Shown: one piece after another, positions 52,737 to 62,258 of the stretch
Layout of the letters: the number at the start of each line of letters is the position of its first letter
How positions within the stretch are numbered: position 1 is the first letter of the stretch
From: an uncultured Gammaproteobacteria bacterium
Lineage (GTDB): Bacteria > Pseudomonadota > Gammaproteobacteria > UBA6429 > Thiohalophilaceae
Direction: 5' to 3'
Assembly (NCBI GenBank): GCA_937967995.1
Contig: CALBTB010000008.1
Location: 101,774-165,773 of the forward strand
Length of the DNA stretch: 64,000 nucleotides
Translations under genes and position numbers: made by a program
Notes under the pieces: model-generated
Told to the model about the DNA's origin: nothing
Databases searched by the model: none
The model's input: the letters and a program-made list of their open reading frames with translations, nothing else

Positions 52737-53873
52737 TTATTTTCCTTTCAGTGCCTGCTTCAGTTTTTCGGCCAGTGCCGTCGCCTCTTCACCAACCTGC
52801 CGGGCCAGATAATCCAGCAGCGGTGCAAGTCGGTCGATTAATCCCGGCACCTGATTCTGTAGCGGGGCAGTTTCATTATGTTTTATATGCGTCAGCGCGG
52901 TTTCCAGGTTAACCTGATCCGCGGTGGAACCGGCTAATTCCGAAAAGCTCACATAGGAATTGCCGCCGGCATCAATGGCCTGCTGCAGGTATTTTTCGGC
53001 AGTGGCAATCTGTTCCTTGATATCATCGTCCTGGTCAAGACGTGGTTCATACAGGCCCTGACTGACAGTAATCACAAGCGGTTCGTTGTTGACTGATATT
53101 TCCAGTTCACTGATGCCGACACGCAACCTTTCAGCAAATTGTTCGACTTTCTGTAGCGGCGCATCACGCAGCATCAATGCAAACTTCGATAGCCCGACCC
53201 GTGCCAGCATGTCTTCCTTGCGGACCTGCCCCAGCAGGTACTGACCCAGTTTTTTCAGGATGGTGTCGGTCGACTGCTTTCCGATTTTGATAAACAACGG
53301 ATTGAAGTCGTCGATGTCCATCCTGATCAGAACATACTGGCCACCATGGCGACGGATGTAAGACAGTGATTCATCAGCGGCCTTGCAAAAATACCGTTGC
53401 CCACCCAGCCCGGTTATCTCGTCGACGGCAGCCTGGCGCTCGAGCTTGGCTTCAACGTTGCTGAGTTTGGTGGTGGTCTGCTTGTGACTGACGTGTGCCT
53501 TGGCCCTGGCCAGGAGTTGAATGGATTCAAATGGTTTACTGATGAAATCGCTGGCACCGCGTTCCAGTGCCTGTTCCTTGGCCTTGTCATCGTCTTCCTT
53601 GCCCGTAATGATAATGACCGGCATTTCCTGCAGGCGCTGATCCTCACTGGTTCGCATTCGCTCCAGTAAACCGTAGCCATCCAGGTAAGGCATCGACAGG
53701 TCAGTGAACAATACCTGGATATCACTGTCATTGATTAATAACGTCCAGGCATCCTCGCCATGCTCGGCTTCGACCACATCGTAGTCCTTGCCGAGGATCT
53801 TTTTCATGGCGACACGCATGACACGTGAGTCATCAACGGCGAGTATGCGAGGTTTGGTGTTTGAATCAGACAC
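52737..53873 (-). CDS. Response regulator with degenerate GGDEF domain
   Basis: A 378-residue soluble protein: receiver domain (about 8-125) with phospho-acceptor Asp58 (VLFTDLSMP), acidic pair Asp14-15 and KPF, a coiled-coil linker, and a GGDEF-type domain (about 155-300). The signature GGDEF loop reads RVGLSKFAL, so diguanylate cyclase activity is not expected. A helical C-terminal tail of about 70 residues follows. It is probably a phosphorylation-controlled binding or sensing module. No histidine kinase is adjacent. Confidence 0.85.
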   Translation of the reverse strand: MSDSNTKPRILAVDDSRVMRVAMKKILGKDYDVVEAEHGEDAWTLLINDSDIQVLFTDLSMPYLDGYGLLERMRTSEDQRLQEMPVIIITGKEDDDKAKEQALERGASDFISKPFESIQLLARAKAHVSHKQTTTKLSNVEAKLERQAAVDEITGLGGQRYFCKAADESLSYIRRHGGQYVLIRMDIDDFNPLFIKIGKQSTDTILKKLGQYLLGQVRKEDMLARVGLSKFALMLRDAPLQKVEQFAERLRVGISELEISVNNEPLVITVSQGLYEPRLDQDDDIKEQIATAEKYLQQAIDAGGNSYVSFSELAGSTADQVNLETALTHIKHNETAPLQNQVPGLIDRLAPLLDYLARQVGEEATALAEKLKQALKGK

Positions 53874-53953
53874 GGTTATTTTTTGTTATTATCAAAAACA
53901 CGAGTATAAGCATAGCGTATTCGCGTCCATATGCAGATCTCTGAGGGTAAAAA

Positions 53954-54514
53954 ATGTTGACAATTCAATCAATTCCGACAAGTCATTTGCACCGGCAGTT
54001 CAGTCTGTTTATCGGTGCGTTGCTGATTATTATTACAACAAATACTGTAGCTGGACCTGATGCCGATCAGCGCCGGCGGGCAGCGGGTCATCCGCAAACG
54101 CCTGTGGAGCAGCTCTGGCAGCTCTCGGACGATGAAGACTGGCGTGTGCGGCAATATCTGGGCCGTAACCGCAAATCACCACCGGCATTGCTCGACAAAC
54201 TGGCGCGTGACCCTCACCCACAGGTCAGAATTGCCGTGGCCACCAACCTGGCGACGAAGACCCCGACATTTATGCATCTGGCGAAAGATAACGATGTCCA
54301 GGTTCGCAGCGTGGTAGCACGCTTTGAGTATGTGCCGGACACGGTGCTGGCATTGCTTGCCAGCGATGCGGATGCGGATATACGGCTGGAAGTGGCGCGT
54401 AACCTGAATACCACCGAAGCCACGTTACGGGAATTGCTCAAGGACGAACAACCGGAAGTCGCTTCAGCTGCCAGCGTTGGTCTGCAACGCCTGCGCGAGG
54501 AAAAAGCCGACTAA
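53954..54514 (+). CDS. Exported LRV/HEAT-type repeat protein
   Basis: A 186-residue protein with an N-terminal signal-like hydrophobic stretch (about 18-37) and about five repeats of roughly 24 residues of the leucine-rich-variant/HEAT type (WRVRQYLGRNRKSPPALLDK, PQVRIAVATNLATKTPTF, ADIRLEVARNLNTTEATLRE). Such superhelices bind proteins or nucleic acid; the signal suggests a periplasmic protein partner. Function unknown. It is divergent from the response-regulator gene. Confidence 0.75.
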   Translation: MLTIQSIPTSHLHRQFSLFIGALLIIITTNTVAGPDADQRRRAAGHPQTPVEQLWQLSDDEDWRVRQYLGRNRKSPPALLDKLARDPHPQVRIAVATNLATKTPTFMHLAKDNDVQVRSVVARFEYVPDTVLALLASDADADIRLEVARNLNTTEATLRELLKDEQPEVASAASVGLQRLREEKAD

Positions 54515-54577
54515 CTGCATCACAGAGCGGCCTCGTTTACTAAAGACTGCCACGACGGCTGTCGCTATATACACAGG

Positions 54578-54607
54578 TAATGGTGATAGATTAACCATTA
54601 TATTTTT
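54578..54607 (+). terminator. AT-rich hairpin, weak terminator candidate
   Basis: TAATGGT (54578-54584) pairs with ACCATTA (54594-54600) across a 9-nt loop, followed by TATTTTTG. It could end the repeat-protein transcript before the HDOD gene. The stem is AT-rich, so support is modest. Confidence 0.3.
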
Positions 54608-54631
54608 GTCGTTATAACCTGTGAGGATGGC

Positions 54632-55516
54632 ATGCAGCCCGCCAAGAAACGAGTCAAGACTACCCCTTTCGATCTGGTATCCGGCGTGGTACGGCTGGTG
54701 TCGTTGCCGGAGGTTTGCATTCGGGTCAATGAGATGCTGGAAGACCCGCACGTCACAGCCGGTGAGATCGGCCGCGTCATTAGCCAGGATACGGGACTCA
54801 CGGCCCGTTTACTGAAAATCGTCAACAGCGCCTTTTACGGTTTTCCTTCCAAGATAGAAACCGTCTCCCGTGCCGTTACTGTCATCGGGTTACGTGAACT
54901 GCGTGGACTGGTGCTTGCGGCCTCGGCTGTGGAAGCTTTCTCGAAGATCCCCAATGATGTTCTGAATATGGTGCGCTTCTGGCGCCACAGTGTGTACTGC
55001 GGCGTGGTGGCCCAGTTGCTGGCTGAAAAGTGCCATGTCCTGCATAGTGAACGCCTGTTCGTGGCCGGGTTGCTGCATGATATTGGCAAGCTCATTCTTT
55101 GCCATCGTATGCCGGAAGAAATGCGCATGGTGGCGGAGCAGGTCAAGCAAAGTGAGCGACCGGACTACGAAATAGAAAAAGACATCTTTGGCTTTGATCA
55201 CAGCGATGTGGGTGGCGAGCTGCTTAAAGTCTGGCAGATGCCAAAGACACTTGGCGAAGTCGTGCGTTATCACCATAGCCCGAGCGAAGCCGACGAAGCT
55301 ATCATGGATGTTTGTCTGGTGCACATTGCCAATGGTCTGACTTTACTTGCGGAACAGGGACTGGATATGGAACCCACGACGGACAATATTGAGCCTTATG
55401 CCTGGCAGACGACAAAACTGGATCCATCCATCACGGAACAGGTATTTGAAGAAGCCGGTAACCTGTTCAGTGAAGCGCTGGAATCCATTTTGCCGCGTTC
55501 CTATCGTCCTTACTGA
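54632..55516 (+). CDS. HDOD domain signalling protein
   Basis: A 294-residue cytosolic protein formed almost wholly by an HDOD domain (about 20-215), an HD-like fold without full phosphohydrolase metal residues. Seen are VVRLVSLPEVCIRVNEML, DTGLTARLLKIVNSAFYGF, AVTVIGLRELRGLVLA and FVAGLLHDIGKLIL. HDOD proteins act in signalling, often regulating motility, stress or c-di-GMP pathways. Single gene; TGTGAGGATGGC before the ATG gives a moderate ribosome-binding site. Confidence 0.9.
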   Translation: MQPAKKRVKTTPFDLVSGVVRLVSLPEVCIRVNEMLEDPHVTAGEIGRVISQDTGLTARLLKIVNSAFYGFPSKIETVSRAVTVIGLRELRGLVLAASAVEAFSKIPNDVLNMVRFWRHSVYCGVVAQLLAEKCHVLHSERLFVAGLLHDIGKLILCHRMPEEMRMVAEQVKQSERPDYEIEKDIFGFDHSDVGGELLKVWQMPKTLGEVVRYHHSPSEADEAIMDVCLVHIANGLTLLAEQGLDMEPTTDNIEPYAWQTTKLDPSITEQVFEEAGNLFSEALESILPRSYRPY

Positions 55517-55619
55517 TACCGACAAAGCCTGACTTTCTCACTGGGACTAATCCCGGTAATTTTCATTCACACTAAAATCACCAGCGTGATAAATTTGGCA
55601 TTTATCCGTGCAGAATGTC

Positions 55620-56762
55620 ATGCGTATACTTGCTGATCAAAATATTCCGTTTGCCACCGACGCGTTTTCCAGCATGGGAGAGGTAACGACCTTTGTCGGT
55701 CGGGAACTGGCTAACAAGGATCTACATGACGTAGATATGTTACTGGTGCGTTCGGTCACACGAGTCGATGCGAAACTGCTTGCCAACACACCGGTCCGGT
55801 TTGTTGGTTCTGCCACCATCGGTACGGATCATATTGATCTCGATTACCTGCACGACAATGACATTCACTTTGCCAATGCGCCTGGCAGCAATGCCACCTC
55901 GGCGGCGGAGTATACTCTTGCGGCGTTTTTGTATTATGCCGTGCAGAGTAATATTCGCATTGATGACCTGGAGATCGGTATCGTCGGTTATGGCAATGTC
56001 GGTTCAAGGGTTGCACGTTTTTTCACGGCACTGGGATTACGATGTCATATCTATGATCCGCCACGACAGCGTGAATATCAGGATATGGAATATGCTGACT
56101 GGGCAGCGATATGTCAGTGCGATGTGGTTACCGCGCACGTGCCGTTGACCGACTCGGGTGATTATCCAACATTGCGCATGTTTGATGAAAATTTTTTTCG
56201 GCAAGTCAAACCTGATGCGTTATTTATTAACACCTCTCGCGGTCAGGCCGTGGATGAAACAGCCTTGCTGAAAGTGCTTGGTGAACATAAAGCCTGTCAC
56301 CTGGTGCTGGACGTCTGGTGTAATGAACCGGCCATTAATCGTCAGCTTCTGCAGCAGACACTGATTGGTACGCCGCATATCGCCGGCTATGCGTATGATG
56401 GCAAATTACGTGGTACGGAAATGATTTACCAGGCGGCATGTGGCGTTTATGAGCTGGAACCACAATGGTCGGCAGCAGACGTGTTGGGTACTAAAAAAAC
56501 TCGCCTCAATTATGATAACGAAAAATCAAATACACAGGCGCTATATGAACTGATTTGCGGTGCTTATTCGATTACGCGCGACAATGACGCGTTAAAAAAA
56601 TCCCTGACAATGACGGATAACGAAGCCGCCAGTCATTTTGATGAGTTACGCAAGCATTACCCAAAACGGCGCGAATTCCCGCATTATGCGATCTCCGCAG
56701 ACCGGCTCGATACTGCGCAGTGTCAGCTTCTTGAAGAACTGGGCTTTAAGGTTATTGACTGA
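55620..56762 (+). CDS. pdxB: Erythronate-4-phosphate dehydrogenase
   Basis: Oxidises 4-phosphoerythronate in the DXP-dependent pathway to pyridoxal 5'-phosphate. About 380 residues from the ATG at 55620 (MRILADQNIPFA), which fits the family start better than the GTG at 55608. Seen are the D-2-hydroxyacid dehydrogenase NAD motif IGIVGYGNVGSRVARF, the Arg-containing INTSRGQAVDE segment and catalytic His in TPHIAGYAYDG, plus the PdxB-specific C-terminal domain. The 3' end overlaps convergent trmH by 11 bp. Confidence 0.95.
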   Translation: MRILADQNIPFATDAFSSMGEVTTFVGRELANKDLHDVDMLLVRSVTRVDAKLLANTPVRFVGSATIGTDHIDLDYLHDNDIHFANAPGSNATSAAEYTLAAFLYYAVQSNIRIDDLEIGIVGYGNVGSRVARFFTALGLRCHIYDPPRQREYQDMEYADWAAICQCDVVTAHVPLTDSGDYPTLRMFDENFFRQVKPDALFINTSRGQAVDETALLKVLGEHKACHLVLDVWCNEPAINRQLLQQTLIGTPHIAGYAYDGKLRGTEMIYQAACGVYELEPQWSAADVLGTKKTRLNYDNEKSNTQALYELICGAYSITRDNDALKKSLTMTDNEAASHFDELRKHYPKRREFPHYAISADRLDTAQCQLLEELGFKVID

Positions 56763-57432
56763 GCCGTGCCTGTCGGTGTTCTTCCTGTTCGAGAACATTC
56801 CCTTCTTCATCGAGTGCCGGATAGGTTAACCCTTTGCTCTGATAAAGCCTGGCAAGTTTGGGATGTGACCATTCAAACAGGGTGTTGTTGAATTCGGTTT
56901 CATCCATTTGTTGCTCATCATATAAGCCGGCTGCCGTACGTTGACGTTGCGCCTCAAATAAAATCAACGCGGCGGCAACCGATACGTTTAATGAGTCAAT
57001 CATACCCAGCATCGGAATGACAACATGCTGATCAGCCGCAGACTGGCCAATGCTGCTGACACCGTACAGTTCCGTCCCCAATATAATTGCCGTCGGTTGC
57101 GTGTAATCCACTTCACGGTAGTCGATGGCCTGTGGCGATAAATGTGCGGCCAGAATCTGCATCTTTTGTTCACGCAATTCGTCGATGGCGTGTTCGAGAT
57201 GGTTATGAGGGTGTATTTTTACCCACTTGCCGGAACCGGAGGCAACGTCCTTATTAGCCTTGATGCCGGGCAAACTGGTAACGGCATGGACGTGATGGAC
57301 ACCGACTGCATCGCAGGATCGAACGATAGCGGAAAGATTATGCGGTTTATGCACATTATCCATCAGTACCGTCAGATTCAGCTGGCGACGTTGCAAAACA
57401 GCCCTGAGTTTATTAAATCGTTGCGGCGTCAT
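56752..57432 (-). CDS. trmH: tRNA (guanosine(18)-2'-O)-methyltransferase
   Basis: SPOUT-class enzyme that methylates the 2'-O of G18 in the D-loop of tRNAs. About 226 residues from the ATG at 57432, which has AGGA 9 nt upstream; the frame is open to 57504 but without support. Seen are the knot motifs NVHKPHNLSAIVRSCDAVG, IILGTELYGVS and IPMLGMIDSLNVSVAAALIL, plus the C-terminal TrmH extension. It diverges from mazG across about 60 bp. Confidence 0.93.
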   Translation of the reverse strand: MTPQRFNKLRAVLQRRQLNLTVLMDNVHKPHNLSAIVRSCDAVGVHHVHAVTSLPGIKANKDVASGSGKWVKIHPHNHLEHAIDELREQKMQILAAHLSPQAIDYREVDYTQPTAIILGTELYGVSSIGQSAADQHVVIPMLGMIDSLNVSVAAALILFEAQRQRTAAGLYDEQQMDETEFNNTLFEWSHPKLARLYQSKGLTYPALDEEGNVLEQEEHRQARLSQ

Positions 57433-57493
57433 GAGCGTTACATCCTGCACTTGAGATTTGCTATTGTACTGGTACTGGAGAAGGAGTGCACAA

Positions 57494-58264
57494 ATGGCAA
57501 GCATTGATCGGCTGCTCGATATTATGGCGCAATTACGCGATCCGCAAAACGGTTGTCCCTGGGATCGTCAGCAAACCTACCAGACGATAGCACCACACAC
57601 GATTGAGGAAACCTATGAAGTCGTGGATGCGATCGAACGACGAGATTTTGCAGATTTGTGCGATGAACTGGGCGACCTGCTGTTTCAGATCGTGTTTTAT
57701 GCGCAACTGGCGCGGGAAGAAAAACGCTTTGATTTTGATGATGTCGTCAACGCCATTTGCGACAAGCTCGAACGCCGTCACCCGCACGTTTTTGCGGACC
57801 GGCATTTCGCCTCGGCCGAAGAACAGACTGCTCACTGGGAGGAATTAAAAAAATCCGAACGGGAGGCAACAAAATCAACCAGTAGCGAACTGGACGGGAT
57901 TGCTCGTACCTTGCCGGCCCTTAGTCTGGCGCGCAAACTCCAGTCGCGTGCTGCACGGGTCGGATTCGACTGGCCGAATGCGCAGGGCGTGTTCGACAAA
58001 CTACATGAGGAAATCGGGGAACTGACATCCGCCTGGAATGACACCGCACAACGCGGCGAGGAACTGGGCGATCTGCTGTTTACCTGCGTCAACCTGTGCC
58101 GGCATGCGGATGAAGATCCAGAAGCGCTATTGCGCCAGGCCAACCGTAAATTTGAGCAACGCTTTCGCGCCATGGAGGAACAGGTACACACGGCTGGTAC
58201 ATCCCTGAAAGCCTGCAACCCGGAACAGCTGGATGCTTACTGGGAGCAGGTCAAAGCACAGTAA
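57494..58264 (+). CDS. mazG: Nucleoside triphosphate pyrophosphohydrolase
   Basis: Hydrolyses NTPs and dNTPs to monophosphates and pyrophosphate, helping to limit abnormal nucleotides and to tune (p)ppGpp levels. About 256 residues from the ATG at 57494 with AAGGAG at 57481-57486. Two tandem MazG domains are visible: CPWDRQQTYQTIAPHTIEE with ELGDLLFQIVF (about residue 60), and LHEEIGELTSAW with ELGDLLFTCVN (about 195). Normal length and order. Confidence 0.94.
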   Translation: MASIDRLLDIMAQLRDPQNGCPWDRQQTYQTIAPHTIEETYEVVDAIERRDFADLCDELGDLLFQIVFYAQLAREEKRFDFDDVVNAICDKLERRHPHVFADRHFASAEEQTAHWEELKKSEREATKSTSSELDGIARTLPALSLARKLQSRAARVGFDWPNAQGVFDKLHEEIGELTSAWNDTAQRGEELGDLLFTCVNLCRHADEDPEALLRQANRKFEQRFRAMEEQVHTAGTSLKACNPEQLDAYWEQVKAQ

Positions 58265-58272
58265 TGTTCGAA

Positions 58273-58392
58273 TTGGTGCAGCCGGGTATATTTGAACCAG
58301 ACAGGTGCGCTATAAGCCATTGATAATCCAGATCACGCCGTAATCCAGTGCAATCATGGCCCTGTTTCGATACGATATGGCACCAGCTATTC
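58273..58392 (+). promoter_or_regulatory. Candidate NtrC/sigma-54 control region of amt
   Basis: TTGGTGCA (58273-58280) and GGTGCG (58304-58309) resemble NtrC half-sites, and TGGCAC-N6-TTC (58378-58392) resembles a sigma-54 -24/-12 promoter with an imperfect -12 element (TC instead of GC). Spacing of about 75-105 bp between the parts suits an enhancer-type promoter, and nitrogen control of an ammonium transporter is expected. All matches are imperfect. Confidence 0.3.
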
Positions 58393-58482
58393 AGAATGCA
58401 TTGCCGCAACTGCCACCTCAACAGGTATGCTGCCGGCATAATAACGAAAAATAACCATAACAATACCGTAAGGAGAGGACTC

Positions 58483-59772
58483 ATGAAGATTGCTGCGAAC
58501 CATCTGGGACGCCTGTCCGCCATTTTATTTTTCTTCAGCCTGACCGGTCCCGTGTTTGCGCAGGAAAGCATCAATACCGGGGATACGGCCTGGATGTTGA
58601 CGGCGACAGCCCTGGTCCTGTTTATGACCATTCCCGGCCTGTCGCTTTTTTATGCCGGTCTGGTACGGGCACGGAACGTCCTGTCAGTACTCATGCAATG
58701 TTTTGCCATCACCTGTATGGCCAGTATTCTGTGGATTGTGGCCGGTTACAGTCTGGCACTGACTGAGGGTGGCAGCTTTATCGGTGGCACAGATAAATTC
58801 TTTCTCGATGGTGTCACGCGCGCCAGTATGAACGGGGCCATTCCCGAAACGGTCTGGGTCATGTTTCAGATGACCTTTGCCATCATTACCCCGGCGCTGA
58901 TTGTCGGTGGTTTTGCCGAGCGCATGAAATTCTCCGCCATGATGTGGTTCAGCGGTATCTGGTTAATGCTGGTCTACGTACCGACCTGCTACTGGGTGTG
59001 GGGCGGTGGCTGGCTGGCCCAGAAAGGCCTGATCGATTTTGCCGGCGGTACGGTTGTGCATATCAATGCCGGTGTCGCGGCGCTGGTGGCGGCCATGTAC
59101 ATGGGCAGTCGCAAGGGTTTTCCCGAATCGCCGATGTTACCGCATAACCTGACCATGAGCGTCACTGGTGCCGGGATGCTGTGGGTTGGCTGGTTTGGAT
59201 TCAACGCCGGTAGCGCCGTGGCAGCCGGCAACGATGCCGGTATGGCGATGCTGGTAACACACATCAGCGCCGCGGCGGGTTCGTTGGGCTGGATGGCGAT
59301 GGAATGGATTCGTTATCGCAAACCCAGTGTGCTGGGTATTGTCACCGGTATGGTGGCCGGACTCGGTACCATCACACCGGCCTCGGGTAACGTGGGGCCA
59401 CTGGGTGCCCTGGTAATCGGAATCAGTGCCGGTATCGTGTGTTATTTTGCCACCCAGTACATCAAGCGCGTCCTGAAAATCGACGATTCACTGGACGTGT
59501 TCCCCGTGCATGGTGTCGGCGGTGTTCTGGGTACCATGCTGGTGGGGGTTTTCGCCTTTAAACTGGGTGGGGCGGCGCCGGAAGGTGTCACCATGTCAGA
59601 GCAGCTGATCGTACAGGCACTGGGCGTGCTCGCAACTATCATCTACTGTGCTGTGGTCAGCTTCATTATTCTCAAGGTCATTGACCTGATCATTGGTCTG
59701 CGGGTGAGCCCGGAAGAGGAAAACGAAGGGCTCGACCATGTGTGCCACGACGAGACCGGCTACAACCTCTGA
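58483..59772 (+). CDS. amt: Ammonium transporter
   Basis: Inner-membrane Amt/Mep/Rh channel for ammonium. About 429 residues from the ATG at 58483 with AGGAGAGG at 58471-58478. An N-terminal signal peptide (FFFSLTGPVFAQ) precedes eleven membrane helices. Seen are DFAGGTVVHINAGVAALV (first pore His), GWFGFNAGSA and FPVHGVGGVLGTMLVG (second pore His). The expected PII gene glnK is not adjacent. Ends with a strong terminator at 59796-59821. Confidence 0.94.
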   Translation: MKIAANHLGRLSAILFFFSLTGPVFAQESINTGDTAWMLTATALVLFMTIPGLSLFYAGLVRARNVLSVLMQCFAITCMASILWIVAGYSLALTEGGSFIGGTDKFFLDGVTRASMNGAIPETVWVMFQMTFAIITPALIVGGFAERMKFSAMMWFSGIWLMLVYVPTCYWVWGGGWLAQKGLIDFAGGTVVHINAGVAALVAAMYMGSRKGFPESPMLPHNLTMSVTGAGMLWVGWFGFNAGSAVAAGNDAGMAMLVTHISAAAGSLGWMAMEWIRYRKPSVLGIVTGMVAGLGTITPASGNVGPLGALVIGISAGIVCYFATQYIKRVLKIDDSLDVFPVHGVGGVLGTMLVGVFAFKLGGAAPEGVTMSEQLIVQALGVLATIIYCAVVSFIILKVIDLIIGLRVSPEEENEGLDHVCHDETGYNL

Positions 59773-59795
59773 TTTCGTCAGCACATAGCAAATCG

Positions 59796-59821
59796 AAACG
59801 GGCGCCAACGGCGCCCGTTTT
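59796..59821 (+). terminator. Strong hairpin terminator after amt
   Basis: An 11-bp perfect stem (59796-59806 with 59810-59820, GGGCGCC core) with a 3-nt AAC loop is followed by T. The flanking A-run and T-run make it potentially bidirectional. It separates amt from miaB. Confidence 0.85.
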
Positions 59822-59901
59822 GCATTTACGACTGCTGCCATACTGGCAATCGCCCTGTCGCTCCGCTAGTATTGCCGGTCCTGATTAAACCCTGTACAGC
59901 A

Positions 59902-61251
59902 GTGAAAAAACTCTACGTCAAAAGCTTCGGTTGCCAGATGAACGAGTACGATGCGGCCAAGATGGCCGAAGTGCTTGCGGCTTCGCACGGCCTGGAAATG
60001 GCAGATGCGCCCGAGCTGGCCGATGTGTTGTTGCTCAATACCTGCTCCGTGCGTGAAAAGGCACAGGAGAAGGTCTTCTCACAACTGGGGATGTGGAAGC
60101 CGCTCAAGGACGGCAACCGTGATGTCGTGATTGGTGTCGGTGGCTGCGTCGCCAGCCAGGAAGGGAAAGCGATCCTGAAGCGGGCGCCGTATGTCGACCT
60201 GGTGTTTGGACCACAGACCCTGCACCGGTTGCCGGATATGCTCAATGACGTACTGGCCAGCCGCCAGCCGCGGGTCGATATCAGTTTCCCGGAAATCGAA
60301 AAATTCGATCACCTGCCGGCCCCCCGCGCCGAAGGGCCGACCGCGTTTGTCTCCATCATGGAAGGCTGTTCCAAGTACTGCACGTTTTGTGTCGTACCAT
60401 ATACACGTGGCGAGGAGGTGAGCCGGCCGTTTGATGACGTGATTGCCGAAGTCGCGCAACTGGCAGAACAGGGTGTCCGTGAGGTGACATTGCTGGGTCA
60501 GAATGTGAATGCCTATCGCGGGCCGATGGACGACGGTGGTATCGCCGATCTGGCGCTGCTCATTCAGTACATTGCCGCCATCAATGGCATCGATCGCATT
60601 CGTTACACGACGTCCCATCCAATGGAAATGACCGACAGCCTGATTCAGGTCTATGCCGAGGTGCCCGAGCTGGTGAGCCATTTACACCTGCCGGTACAAA
60701 GTGGGTCAGATCATATTCTGGCCCTGATGAAGCGCAAGCACACGGTCATGGAGTACCGGGCCACGATTCGCAGGCTGCGGGAAGTCCGGCCTGACATGAG
60801 TATTTCCTCGGACTTTATTATTGGTTTCCCGGGTGAAACCGACGCGGATTTTGAGGCCACCATGAACCTCATTGCCGAGGTGGGCTTTGACCAGTCTTTC
60901 AGCTTTGTTTACAGCCAACGGCCGGGTACGCCGGCCGCCAGCCTGCCGGATGATGTGCCGCTGGAGGTAAAAAAACAGCGCCTGCAGATCTTGCAGACCC
61001 GTATTACCCAGCAGGCGCAGGCCATTTCCCGTGATATGGTCGGTACGGTCCAGCGCATCCTGGTTACCGGGCCATCCAGGAAAAAATCGGGCCAACTTTG
61101 TGGCCGCACGGCCAATAATCGTGTGGTAAACTTTAAAGGTGACAATGACTTAATCGGTGAATTTGTCGACGTGACCATTCTGGAAGCCCTGCCCAATTCC
61201 CTGCGTGGCCAGCTCACTGGCTTAACGGAACCCATTGCAATCAGCCGCTAA
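59902..61251 (+). CDS. miaB: tRNA-2-methylthio-N6-dimethylallyladenosine synthase
   Basis: Radical SAM methylthiotransferase that adds the methylthio group to i6A37 of tRNAs. About 449 residues from the GTG at 59902 (VKKLYVKSFGCQMNEYD); the TTG at 59872 is less likely. Three N-terminal cluster Cys (GCQMN, NTCSV, GGCVAS), the radical SAM motif CSKYCTFCVVP and a C-terminal TRAM domain (about 380-445) are seen. First gene of the conserved miaB-phoH-ybeY-corC-lnt run. Confidence 0.95.
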   Translation: MKKLYVKSFGCQMNEYDAAKMAEVLAASHGLEMADAPELADVLLLNTCSVREKAQEKVFSQLGMWKPLKDGNRDVVIGVGGCVASQEGKAILKRAPYVDLVFGPQTLHRLPDMLNDVLASRQPRVDISFPEIEKFDHLPAPRAEGPTAFVSIMEGCSKYCTFCVVPYTRGEEVSRPFDDVIAEVAQLAEQGVREVTLLGQNVNAYRGPMDDGGIADLALLIQYIAAINGIDRIRYTTSHPMEMTDSLIQVYAEVPELVSHLHLPVQSGSDHILALMKRKHTVMEYRATIRRLREVRPDMSISSDFIIGFPGETDADFEATMNLIAEVGFDQSFSFVYSQRPGTPAASLPDDVPLEVKKQRLQILQTRITQQAQAISRDMVGTVQRILVTGPSRKKSGQLCGRTANNRVVNFKGDNDLIGEFVDVTILEALPNSLRGQLTGLTEPIAISR

Positions 61252-61270
61252 CCGATATTTTGTATCGCCA

Positions 61271-62257
61271 TTGAGTACTGCAGCCAACTATTCCGACCTG
61301 ACCCTGGAACCCGCCGATAATCAACGGCTGGCGAACCTGTGTGGCCAGTTTGATGAGCACCTGCGCCAGATCGAGCGTCGACTGGGCGTGGAAGTGAACA
61401 ATCGCGGTAACGTGTTCCGCATTATCGGCGAGCAGCGATCCGTGGCGGCCGCCACCGAGTTGTTACGGGATCTGTATGAAGAGACCGAAAACCAGCACCT
61501 GAATCCTCATCAGATCAACCTGTACCTGCAGGAATCCGGAGTGGATGCCCTGCTGGAGGACGTAGCGGCCACTGATAACGATGTAGTTATCAAAACCCGT
61601 CGCGGCACGGTACGTGGTCGTGGCCCGCACCAGATTCATTACCTGCGCCATATTCGGGACCAGGACATTTCCTTTGGCATTGGGCCGGCGGGTACCGGCA
61701 AAACCTATCTGGCAGTAGCCTCAGCCGTTGATGCCATGGAAAAGGAACGCGTCCGTCGCATTATCCTGACCCGGCCGGCGGTGGAAACCGGCGAACGTCT
61801 CGGATTTCTGCCAGGCGATTTAAGTCAGAAAATTGATCCGTATTTACGGCCCCTGTATGACGCACTGTATGAAATGCTCGGCTTCGAGGCTGTTGCACGA
61901 CTCATCGAACGTAACGTCATCGAAGTGGCCCCGCTGGCCTATATGCGTGGCCGAACCCTGAATGATTCCTTCATCATTCTTGATGAGGCACAGAACACGA
62001 CCATTGAGCAGATGAAAATGTTTCTGACCCGCATCGGGTTTGGTTCCACGGTGGTGATTACCGGTGATGTAACCCAGATTGATTTGCCACGTGGCCAGGA
62101 ATCCGGCTTACGACATGTCGTGGATGTATTGAAAAATGTCGATGGCATCAATTTTACCTTTTTTACCGCCAAGGACGTGGTACGCCACCCACTGGTACAA
62201 CGGATTGTTACTGCCTATGAAAGCGCTGACCAAAAATCCGCAACAAAGCCTGTCTGA
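61271..62257 (+). CDS. ybeZ: PhoH-like ATPase (YbeZ)
   Basis: A PhoH-family P-loop NTPase that partners with YbeY in RNA maturation and ribosome quality control. About 328 residues; the start appears to be TTG at 61271, since the only alternative upstream is a TTG inside miaB at 61235. An N-terminal KH-like region precedes Walker A GPAGTGKTYLA and Walker B FIILDEAQNT. The stop is 1 bp before the ybeY start. Confidence 0.92.
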   Translation: MSTAANYSDLTLEPADNQRLANLCGQFDEHLRQIERRLGVEVNNRGNVFRIIGEQRSVAAATELLRDLYEETENQHLNPHQINLYLQESGVDALLEDVAATDNDVVIKTRRGTVRGRGPHQIHYLRHIRDQDISFGIGPAGTGKTYLAVASAVDAMEKERVRRIILTRPAVETGERLGFLPGDLSQKIDPYLRPLYDALYEMLGFEAVARLIERNVIEVAPLAYMRGRTLNDSFIILDEAQNTTIEQMKMFLTRIGFGSTVVITGDVTQIDLPRGQESGLRHVVDVLKNVDGINFTFFTAKDVVRHPLVQRIVTAYESADQKSATKPV

Positions 62258-62258
62258 C

